A stretch of 64,000 nucleotides of DNA, taken from positions 1,948,960-2,012,959 of the forward strand of contig NW_017803824.1 in the NCBI RefSeq assembly GCF_001625305.1, read 5' to 3'. Positions 46,982 through 57,600 of this stretch are shown piece by piece; positions within the stretch are counted from its first letter, which is position 1; the number at the start of each line of letters is the position of its first letter. Origin of the DNA: Branchiostoma belcheri. Lineage: Eukaryota > Chordata > Leptocardii > Amphioxiformes > Branchiostomatidae. The translations under genes were made by a program, and so were the position numbers. The notes beneath the pieces were generated by a model, which searched no databases, had not been told where the DNA came from, and worked only from the letters and a program-made list of their open reading frames with translations.

Positions 46982-48793
46982 ATGGCTGGCTTGCAGAGTG
47001 AATTTTCCGAGCTTATAGAACTGCTCGAAAAAGTTCACCATTCCTGCGAGAAAAAGAGACAAGAAGTAGAACTCTCCTGTCAGGACTACAGAGAGATCCT
47101 TGCTCCGTGGCCAGACGAAGGAAAGTCAGCAAAACAGGGACAGGAACGAGAACAAGAGGCAGAAGTTTCGAAGGGGGAGGGCGCAACTGGAGACATTCCT
47201 GAGCGGGAAATTCAAGAACTGAAGTTGCTGGACAACGTTTTGGCGAAAGCCCAGAAGGTTAGGAAAAGACACGAGCGGACAGTTAGAGAAGATGATCTTC
47301 CCGATGAAGTCATCATCAACGAAACTACGGTGGAAACGTCAAATCAGAGATACGACGAGGAAAATTGTAAAGTCAAAGACGATGGGGAAAGGACGGAATC
47401 AGGCAGAATAAATCAACAAGTAGGTAACGGTACGTCTAGAGGGAAAACGGTGCAAGGCAATGATCAGGTAGCCACTATCAGTAAGACAAAGTTGAACAGG
47501 CTCATCAACACATCATCAGCAAAGACTCCATCCGTGTCAGTAAAGGTACTACCTCCCAAATCAAGCCGCCCACCTGTTGGAGTGAAGAAGTCTTACAAGT
47601 TACAGGCTCCTTACAAGACTGAACCAACCAGACCTAAGGTGCCATCCCGGTCCCAGAGGCCAGGTTCAAGGCCAATAAGTGCCTCCGCGCGAACAAGTCA
47701 GGTGTCGCAGACAAGATCATTGTCAACCAGACCAAACGTGACATTAGCTAGCAGGAAAGTTCCTGATAATAAAAAGAGAACTGTTACACGGCCACCGTCT
47801 CATCAGCATGAAAATAATGTGGTATCCTCTAGTGTAACTAAACATGCTGCGTCAACATCTGAAGACTTGCCAGAGATGAGAAAAGAGGTGGGAAGGAACC
47901 CAGCCAATCAGCAGTCTGCTGACATTGCCAAGTGGCTGGAAGATGTCAAACTCTCAGGGATTGGTGAAGGTGATCAGGTAACAACAGCAGCATTACAACA
48001 TGAGGAAGACCAAGACACAGAAAAGAAGAGGTTTTTGCTGAAAGATGATGCCAGTAAAATTGTCATCCCAGGAAAATGGAAGAAGCTGTGTGTACAGAAT
48101 CATAAACTCAGACAAAAGGTTCAAGAAATGCAACTGAAGCTAGAACAGTCAACTCACAGACAACATTTTGTGGACAGATTGGAAAGTAGATTCTCAAACA
48201 ATGAAGAGTACTCAGATGTCGAAGTTCCGTATACACTGGTAGACATTCAGAGAAAGAAAGGTAGACTACTTGAGATGGTGGAAGAGGCAGATATTCAGAG
48301 TTTATCTCAGGAATCGTCATGGCAGGATATCTGCCACGTGAAGGTACTACTGGAGTTTGTACATTCACAACTCCAAGAGCTCATTTCAGATGTGAGCCAG
48401 ATAGAAAATATGTCAGCAGTCAGAAACAGCAAGCAGGTACAGCTATCTGCCCTGACTTCAGCAGAAGGAATGAGTGACACAACATCTTCTGTGAACTCTC
48501 AAATGTGGTTACCTGACGAATTAGTGCAAAGAAAGTGTGTGGAAATGTCTTCTTTCCCTGAACCCATGGTTTACCATGATCCAAAGGACCTGAAGAGAAT
48601 TGTTACCTTACAGCACGAGGCACAAATCTTACAGCTCCAGATCCACATTCAGAAACTGGTAGGAGACAAAATCCTGCCCATGCTACAGACTATGGACAGG
48701 AAGAACCCAATGTTCCTCTCACTGTACAGGACAGTCTACTCCATACTGACCACAGGTGGGGAAAGGTTCCCTACACTGGTCAGAGATGTTTAG
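46982..48793 (+). CDS. TEDC2: Tubulin epsilon and delta complex protein 2 (TEDC2, C16orf59) homologue, intronless
   Basis: A single open frame of 603 residues from the first ATG (caacATGG) to TAG. I assign it by blocks that align in order with human TEDC2. These are an N-terminal helix (LIELLEKVHHSCEKKRQEVE), LLDNVLAKAQKVRKRHERT, a long basic Ser/Pro/Arg-rich middle, then VIPGKWKKLCVQNHKLRQKV, RKKGRLLEMVEEA, and a C-terminal block with MVYHDPKDLKRIVTLQ, LQIHIQKLVGDKILPML and SLYRTVYSILTTGGERF. The human protein has the same order: VYSS..L..L..L and LCRAVHSLLCEGG near its end. It is about 170 residues longer than human TEDC2, mainly in the middle. TEDC2 works with TEDC1, delta- and epsilon-tubulin in centriole triplet stability. 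Similarity is modest outside the last 90 residues, so a profile search should confirm it. AATAAA follows at 49069. Confidence 0.75.
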   Translation: MAGLQSEFSELIELLEKVHHSCEKKRQEVELSCQDYREILAPWPDEGKSAKQGQEREQEAEVSKGEGATGDIPEREIQELKLLDNVLAKAQKVRKRHERTVREDDLPDEVIINETTVETSNQRYDEENCKVKDDGERTESGRINQQVGNGTSRGKTVQGNDQVATISKTKLNRLINTSSAKTPSVSVKVLPPKSSRPPVGVKKSYKLQAPYKTEPTRPKVPSRSQRPGSRPISASARTSQVSQTRSLSTRPNVTLASRKVPDNKKRTVTRPPSHQHENNVVSSSVTKHAASTSEDLPEMRKEVGRNPANQQSADIAKWLEDVKLSGIGEGDQVTTAALQHEEDQDTEKKRFLLKDDASKIVIPGKWKKLCVQNHKLRQKVQEMQLKLEQSTHRQHFVDRLESRFSNNEEYSDVEVPYTLVDIQRKKGRLLEMVEEADIQSLSQESSWQDICHVKVLLEFVHSQLQELISDVSQIENMSAVRNSKQVQLSALTSAEGMSDTTSSVNSQMWLPDELVQRKCVEMSSFPEPMVYHDPKDLKRIVTLQHEAQILQLQIHIQKLVGDKILPMLQTMDRKNPMFLSLYRTVYSILTTGGERFPTLVRDV

Positions 48794-49068
48794 ACCTAGC
48801 TGAACTACAGCCTTGTATTGAAATGTACTGTTCTGATGTTGAGAACCATATCTAAAACTATGCTTGACTTTAAAAAATGTTGTCCACATAATGCCATACC
48901 TATGGTGCCTTGTGCATTTGATGGCTTTAGATCTACATTAGAGTACTAGTACATGTATATATTATTATAACTGTAATACAGCAAAGTTGTGAATTTGCAT
49001 TGATTACGCAGCTCTTTGACAATGTATGATCCTAATAAGCAGTGGAAAGCAGGGTGCAGTTTGTTGCA

Positions 49069-49074
49069 ATAAAT
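49069..49074 (+). promoter_or_regulatory. Polyadenylation signal of TEDC2
   Basis: AATAAA (gcaataaatatc) lies 276 bp after the TEDC2 stop codon and is the first canonical signal downstream of it. Confidence 0.6.
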
Positions 49075-49099
49075 ATCTTTATGCTCTTGTCAAGTTGTC

Positions 49100-51298
49100 C
49101 AATTTGTGTTCATCTATACTATAGTAGAGGCATTTCAATGCATCGTGTGAAATACATGTTACAATGGACCAGATTTGATCTGGTCCAGGTTCTTTAGCGT
49201 ATACATGTATTTAACGTGTGAGTAAAACTGTCCTCATCATGTACTAATTGTCTTCTTAATTAATTTGTCATTACATAGGCTGTATTGATATCACATCTAC
49301 ACCAGACTGATGACAAAGTAGACAAAAACATTTGCAAGAAGCATCATGCTTACGAACCAGAATGACTTTATTTTTCATCTACATGATGCTAGAGGGAAAT
49401 ACTAAACACACTTGTAACTACAGGTATTGTGTATAATGATGCTAGGAAGTTGAGGTATGGTTACAGAAGAACAGTATGGCACAGCTGTACAAAATCTGAT
49501 GCATTGTCATGAGAGTGGGTAGTGCATGAAAAATGTGCTTGTAAATATAATGTACATTGTGTACATATACATTTCTGGCATATTGGTATTTTGGGTTTAA
49601 AAGATTGACATGATCTTATACCTGACTACTGTAACTACCAGTATTTGACACTTCTCATTCATAGTTTTTTTGTGTGTAAAAGCATTATATTTCAAATCGT
49701 TGTCAGAAACACCTGTGCATTAAAAAGGCTTACACTTAAAATGCAATGAGACATTTGTCTCGTCTTCGTCCATAAATTTAAAATCACTCTAATGTCATTT
49801 CTACATGCACAGAATACCCAGCCCCATGACATTGCTATTAGCAGATTTATAACTGGTGCTTTCCTTGATTTTCCTTCAAATCCTGCTAGCCTACCCCAGA
49901 AAAATAGACAATCCAAATGTTTGCATGAACATGTATGTCTGTTTATGTTATAGTAACAAAAATAGTTTCATATACACTGCTAGACATCGTTCTTATGGTT
50001 AGCACTGTTATGTACTGTTCCTATTTTAGTTTTATAATGTACTAGTACACCTTAGTAAACAATGCCTGTTACCCAAGAGGTACATGGCACATTTAGATGA
50101 GACCAAATAACACAACATTTTGTAACTAAGAACTCCTTTCTAAAGCTAAAGCTCTACCTATATGTTTTATTTCAATACCACAGTTTACACAATATATCTG
50201 CCTCTATTTGCTACCTTCAGACAGAATACAAGTGAATGGCACAAAGTTAGTACATGTACATATAGACTACATGTAGTTCTAATTTTTACAGTGTACAAAT
50301 ACATGTACATGTATAACATGGCAAGCACAAGACATTTAATTTCTCTTTGATATCATCAGATCTATGAACAGAAACACAAGCTAACATCAACATTTTATAA
50401 ACTAATCTGTTACATCTTATTACATTCAACTTATATTTTACAGCAAACAACAGTGCAACCAGTACAAAGTACAAATCAAGACAGATGTAAGGAATTCACA
50501 ACTCACATATAGCACAGTACGATCAAGGGAAACAGACAATACAGGGGAAATGATGAGTTTGCTTGATACACAACAGACACATAACAATAGGAGTGAGTGC
50601 AGTGTTCAATCACTCAGGGATGTCCCAGGAAGATTATAATTGGACAGGAGGAAACCTTATAAACAATATTTAATGATGATTACAGTTCAAAAGGCCATCT
50701 TATCTCTCCAGACAGATATTCCTTAAATACTAAGTAGTAAGTTCAACACTGCTAAAGGAGAAATTGCACTTTAACAAGACACCCCATGAACACCCTGAGA
50801 AATAAAAGTACAAATGATGATTCCAAGTTCCTGTCCAGAGTAATAGCGACCATCATGGATGTCATGGTGGAACACAAAGAAATTATTCGGATCTAAAGGA
50901 AATAATTATGAAGAAAGAAGAAAAAAATCTGCATCTTCATCACAGTTGAACAGAATAATAGTAGGGAACAGGATAGACTGAAAGGAAAGGCTTCATAGAG
51001 GAATACATCATTCAAATACAGTTCACAATCACATCTGATTCATTGTAAAAAGATGAGACAATTGCAATATTCACTTTGACCAAAATATTTAAATGTGCAA
51101 AAACAATTTTATCCTGATTTTGTAGACTTTCACACAAGACACCATTTCAAATTTTGTACATTATTCATACACCTATTTGCATTATTCACAACATAGACCA
51201 TAAATTTTCAAAATAAAGACAATATACGGGAAGTACATGTATTTGCTCCAATGTCCCCTTGTGAGGAACAGTGAGTTCTCAGCAGCTTGAATGTTGCA
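49100..51298. other. Interval between the TEDC2 and CAPN15 3' ends
   Basis: AT-rich and noncoding. Much of it may be CAPN15 3' UTR if the minus-strand signal at 49367 is used. No convincing gene on either strand. Confidence 0.5.
49367..49372 (-). promoter_or_regulatory. Candidate polyadenylation signal of CAPN15
   Basis: The plus-strand tttatt here is AATAAA on the minus strand, 2.27 kb after the CAPN15 stop and about 300 bp from the TEDC2 signal, so the genes would converge tail to tail. Other minus-strand candidates lie nearer the stop (for example about 50165), so the UTR end is not fixed. Confidence 0.35.
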
Positions 51299-51306
51299 CA
51301 CTGTAG

Positions 51307-51621
51307 CAGGGCTCTAGCCAGCTCAAAATCTTTTTCCATCAACCCAGGTTCATGATCTGGGAGTGCTTGCAATCTAGGGGGGGTCCAGGGGCAAATTTTG
51401 TATTTTCAAGCCTTAAAAAACTGTAATTTCTCACATTTTGAGAGGCATATCATGGGTTTGTAAGTGGCTGTTGGTGGTTCTTTGGATGTTTTTATATTTT
51501 TATACCCGAGATTTTTATCAATTTTGTCCATAAAGGTTGACGGATTGGTTGAATTTTTGCTCCGTCACATGCCACAAAGTTCCTGCAGTTGACAGAAAAA
51601 CGGGTGCTGGCTAGAGCCCTG
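51307..51621. mobile_element. hAT-like MITE, copy 2 (315 bp), in the CAPN15 3' UTR
   Basis: Ends cagggctctagccagc and gctggctagagccctg are exact 16-bp inverted complements. They are flanked by cactgtag (51299-51306) and tactgtag (51622-51629), an 8-bp duplication with one change. The interior matches 15503-15769. It ends 19 bp below the CAPN15 stop codon on the minus strand. Confidence 0.88.
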
Positions 51622-51639
51622 TACTGTAGTGAGATGAGA

Positions 51640-54600
51640 TCAGAGCGGCCGGGGGCTGTGCAGGCCGACAACGTCCTCAGTCAGGTGGGGGAAGTGGGTG
51701 GCACCTCGGGGGGCCCAGTCTCCCAGAGAAGGGTACATACTCATCCTGAAATATAGTAAAGAAAGGGAGTGATTTTGTAGCTTCAAACAAAACTGGTTGA
51801 CTTGAGAAAAGTGTATCCAGATCCTTTAATCTGTTAGAGGACCCTTACTCATTTACAGACAGAGCAAAATGCAAAGGCATTCATACATTGAATAACTTTC
51901 TGCATTACTATAGGCATTAAAAAACCTTATGAATTGCAATGTTGGTAACTGCTACACTACTACATGACTTACCGGTGCTTCAGTTTGTGGGAGATGGAGT
52001 ATCCAAAGGAACCCTCCAGTTGAGACAGAACCACCACAACTTGCCTGCAGGGAGAGGAAAAAAAGTCAGTACAGTTTTGTTACTTTCCTCTGTATAAATA
52101 TTTCTTGACAACCTCATACTGAACACAGTGCCTTTTTTTAGGTAGGGGCAGTGGGTTGTTAATCCACTGTGTCCAGGGCACAGAATTGACTCCTTCGACT
52201 GCCTTTAATCTCCCAAACCAGTTTTACACTCGGGTGCAGTGAGGAATCTCGTGTTAAGTGCCGGGGACACAAGGTCTAACCAAACTTGCACTTGACAGTG
52301 ACCTCACAATCTTGTGTCCACTCAAGTAACCACCTGGCCATTCATCACCATATGTTTTGTGTTTACTAACCTGTGTAGAGGTGGCACACTGTCCACTGTC
52401 CTGAGCTGGAACCTTGTTGACACCACGTTGAAGCTCTCCTTACAGTCACACTGCACCTGCAGGTACCTGTCAGGATGTCTGTTCTCCACAACCACCACCA
52501 GCCCCGCCCACCCGTGGGTCAGGTAGTAACACGTCATGCCTTCTCTACCCTGTCCGGTCAAAGACATGGGAAGTATCCTTAGTGGTGCAACATTTTATGT
52601 TCAACACATGTTTAGTTATCAGATTCTGAAGTCTTAAGTTCCATTCGTTAAGGATATAGAAGCTTTATCAATGCAGTAAAAAGTACAGCAACTTTTCAAA
52701 TATGTCTTGGATTGTTGGAGAAGGTTAGACATTCAGCTAATAAGATACACCAAAAAACAGTTACTTAAGCAACTGGATATGATTTTGGAAACAGTCAGAT
52801 GTTTCAGGTTGCATCCACTAGCTTTCATCAGTGACACTGGAGACGTGCAGGAGAAAGGCAGGTTTATGTCATAAATTCTCCCCTCTTTACATGCATTATC
52901 AGTACTGTATGACCCTCCTACCTCGTGCTTTTTGCCTCTTGCCACAGCCAGCTGCACCACGGCATCAGCCAGTACGTTATCAGGAGGGTCCACCTGGTCA
53001 ACCATGACTTTCTTAGAGCTGTACACGGCCAGGACGTAGGGCGGGAAGTTGGTCAGGCGACCCTGGTTCTTCACTCCTGGGGAGAGACAAATACAAAGCA
53101 CAGTGTTAATATCATAGAAGGGCAGATAGTGGTTCATTAAACTGAAACAGAGTGATCACTAGATCATTCATACAATGTAGAAGAATAGCAGAACAACATT
53201 ATTCAGCTATGTTTTAGTGGCTATGCTATATGCAGTTTTAGACAGTTGAACTTATTAATCTCCAAGCAGATCATACAGTGGCAAGGCAGTATATATTGGC
53301 CATAAGAGTGTCCATTAACCAATGGATACTGTCTGGCTAATTTGATACTATCTACCGAAAGATCTGCTTGGCGATTAGAGCTAAGTACATACTTGGATTT
53401 TCATTTGAGACCAAATACATTTAAGATCGCATAAACATTTGTCAGGAAATTTCAGGTGAAGATTTTTACACAGTACAGAAGCAGCAAGTAGATAAGTTAC
53501 CTTGCATGTCGACCCCCGTTGTCCAGTGGTTGTACCCCATACACACCACCACATACTCCCCCGGCTCCAGCATGGCAGTACAGCCTACAGAACTCTGTAC
53601 AGACCTCTTACTGGTCTGCACCAGTTTGCTGACACCCATCCTGCCCCTGCCTGTCATGCCTGCTGCACGGTACAGGCACACACACAGGTCCACCGGGCTG
53701 CGCGATGACTTCTCATTGTTTCTGTCAGCACATAACATAACAAGTTACACAATGACATCTATCTTACAGAGAAAGTCTGGAGATGCACTTAAGGTTTTTT
53801 CTTTTAGACTACAGTATTTACACACATGCATTGTGAACATTTGTTTTACCCCAAAGCATTGTAATGGATATTAATGGCTTTTTCCAAAATACATGTACTG
53901 TGCACAGAATTGCAATAATTTCTAGCATGAAGAGACATTTTTCTCTACTACAAACTACCGTCTCTATTTCCCAAAGTGATGTTTAAAAATCTTCTGTGCA
54001 TTAGTACTGTATTAGTTGCAGCAGTCATCAGAAATCTTGAGGGAAAACCCACCTCAAACTCTCCTGATGTAGACAGATCTCCACCTCAGTAGGCTGGAAC
54101 ACAGTCACCAGGGCGATCTTTATGGGACCCCCTGCAAAGTTGGGAATCACTCCGCTCACCCGCACCTCACTCCAGTTGGGACGGACCTTACAGATGTCGA
54201 TGCAATCAAAATATCTGCAATAAAACAGTTGACATTTTAGTTTGTTATCATTACATCAGAGTGCATGTTGCTTCTCTAGACATCCGTAGAATTTTTCCCA
54301 CAAGAATCCTACACTAATCTTTCTTTGAAAACATAGAATCTAATGCTTGGAACAAAACTAAAAAAGGTAAAGGTAGTCCCAAAGCATTTTTCAGGATGTG
54401 TCTTGGGCACAGTAGTAGAAGGCGGAGCACATAACGCCTTTTACTTCCCCAACTGAAGTTGGTACCAGTAGCCATTTCACACCTGGATTAAGTGAGCAAA
54501 GTCATGTGAAAGTGAAAAATGAAAGTGCCTTTCCCAAGGACAAGAATTGAAGGAGTGCCTTTCTCAATCTCCTGTCCGCTAGCCTAATTATCTGCCAGGA

Positions 54601-57600
54601 AACAAAACTAGAACCATAAAAAGGTAACTCACTTCATGACATCAGCCAGGCACATCCAGAACACCCCCTCGCTCGCGCCGTGTGCCAACAGTCGCTCTCT
54701 CATCTCAGGTGTCCACAGCGGAGAGCTGTCCGACCAGTCGCCCTTCCACGAGAACCGACCCCACGGGTTCCTCATTCTCAGTAACCTGGGCAACAACAAT
54801 CAATCAATCAATCAATCTATCTATCTATCAATTAATCAATAAATAATCAACATGATTGTTATTTCAGAAATTCAATATTTAAAGCTAAAAGCCTCAGTTA
54901 TAAGAGAAGAGCATGAACCCAGTTCAGGTCTGTATGCTGCACATGTTTGAAGACTAAAAGGGTTTCTGACCTGGGAAGCTTTTAGTGCTCGGGACAATAA
55001 ATTAAGTCAGAATGAACATGCCCCAGATGTACATTAACACACATCTGCATTAGCACTAACCTTGTTACCAAACCTATTTTAGCTCCAGAGTCCTACATCC
55101 TCTACGCAAATAGCTATAATAGATGTAGGACTTGGAAGCTAAAATAGGGTAAAACAAAGTGGAGAGGATGTAGGACTCAGGAGCTACAATAGGTTTGGTA
55201 ATTAGGCTACATTAGCACAGCTGTATAACCCTGTCAACTTTGTCGGAGCTTGGTTTTACCTGCTCCCATTGACATCTTGCACGTCTAGGACAGAGTAGGC
55301 GTGTCTGGGCCGGAGTCCCTTGGATTCGTACTCAGCATCGTCCACCTTCATGTTCCCCCCTCCGCAGGACGCCCCCATCAGGAAGCCGGCCTCCTTAGAG
55401 CTGAGTAACCGAGCCCAGATCAGGTCTGGTTCCACTGGGTCCTCGTCTGGGTTGTTGTTTTGAGCTAAGAGGAGAACAAGGAAAAAAAAACAACCACATT
55501 TGTTTCTTTGTTTGTTTAGAATCTCCATTAGTGTGAATTTTCACACTACTCTTCCTGGAGTCTGTAGTGATGAGGCTGTGTAACACAACACAATGTATGC
55601 CTGTCCATGGTGCTGAAATGGTGTCCAGCAGGAGAAAGGAAAAGGGTAGGTCAAGCAATGACTTGGAGCAGGACAATCGAGTGGGAACTCAAGATGGGTT
55701 GAGGAGGGGGCAAAAGACTGTGGAAGAGATTGACAGCCCACCTCTGTGCCAAGCACTGAAATACAGCAAATATGATGATGATGATCATAACACAACGAAT
55801 GTCTTATATGCAAAATTAGTCAGCGTGACAAAACTTGAAACACTGTCATACACACAAGTATGGACTCTAGTTGACATTTCATTCCTTAGTTTCCAACCTA
55901 TTAAATATACAGATTAACCCATGGCTATCAGCCCTTACCTCTATGAAGCTGGACACTTTCACAGGGAGCTCCTGTCAGTGTAGAGAGCCCCTCAATGGAC
56001 CTTCCTGAGATCAGGGCTTCGTAGCAGCCGTGGAGTTTGGCAAGGGCTTTCTCTATCAGCGGCACCCACAACTGACGTCGCTTTGCCTGCAGGGACAAAG
56101 TAAAGGTGTCAAATATAATGACATGGTTTCACTGGTACATGATCTAAAGGTGATAGTAAAGGTAGCTGTAACCTTTCTCAGGTCATAGGGGCAGTACATT
56201 ATTAGTCCACTGTGGAGCCCAATACTCTTTTTCCACTGCGTCTTATAACTTCACCAATGGAAATCAGGTATCCATTTTACATTTGGGTCAAGTGATGGAA
56301 GTCATGTCAAAGTGCATTTTCCGACACAACATCTTCCCAGGAATGCCAGGAATCAAACCTGTGACTTCCCGTGTCTCTATCCAAACCACTTGGCCATTCA
56401 ACAGAGTGGTACATTAAAGACATCTTCATTTTATATTTCTACAAACTGTTGAAACCTGTTCCAGAAAGAGGACAGACCTGGGAGTGCACCAGGAACCCAT
56501 GATGATAATATTTGAAGGCATGACCGTTTCTTGCTCTTTTCTGGGCTGATATTAGAAATGTAATGGTTGATATGTCCCCCAATTTCTTAGTCATTTTGTA
56601 CATCATGCATAGTCTGGACAAACCTGTGAGTACACCAGGAATCCGCGATGGTCACATGGCAACAGATCATCCACCAGTACAGTCATCCACTCCCCGTCCT
56701 TACACAGCCGGACCTGGTACGCTCCCTCTGGGCAGATCTCTCTCGTGATCATCACCCGCTCCACCAACTCTGGTCTCTCAGCCAGCACAGCCAGGGCACT
56801 CAGAAACCTGCAGAGAGAGAAATCATACACGGCTGAGTCCAAGTGGTGATGTTGCCACTTTCCCTGTATTCCCCCAAAATACACCTGATTTTTTGCATGT
56901 TTCTCTATGAATTCATTTAACAACATTGAGGTTTATTGAGGTAACATAATCTTGTGCTCAGGAATTTCTTTACCCCCTAAGCAAGGACAAAGTTTTGCAG
57001 GAATTCTATATTCAAATAAGACAAACATCTGTATCTAGTGGCAGCTAGCTATACACATGTATTACCACATTTAATTGCAGGAGTTTTTAAAGCTTTCTTG
57101 TGATGACGTCCTGGCAACAAGTTCCACTCTACGATACATGGTCTTTTCCTAATTCCAAGACTTCTTGTTGTACATCCTAATTCCAAGACTTGCCATTGTA
57201 CAACCTGATTCCAAGACTTGTTGCTCTATATCCTAATTCCACAACTTGTTGGCAAAACTTACCAGCAGTTCCCCAGGATGCCTTGTGAGATGTCTGACGG
57301 TCGTGGCGTCCTGAACACGACCCACTTGGTGCTGCGGTCCTGTCCTGACAGGTCTGTGATCTGGTGTGGGCGGAGCCACTGGGACACCGTCATGGTAGGA
57401 GGAGCTGAGGGCTTGTAGTACAGGGACTTGGGTGCAGGAGGGAAGGAGTCATCTACAAAATTCAGCTTATTCTGCAAACACAGAGAGAGAAATGGGTCAA
57501 AAGAAGTGAATCATTTCCTTCCATCACACACTTCCCTATTGGATGCTGCTGGCATTTTTTACATAATATTTTTCAACAATTTCATGCCCTAATCAGGTCA

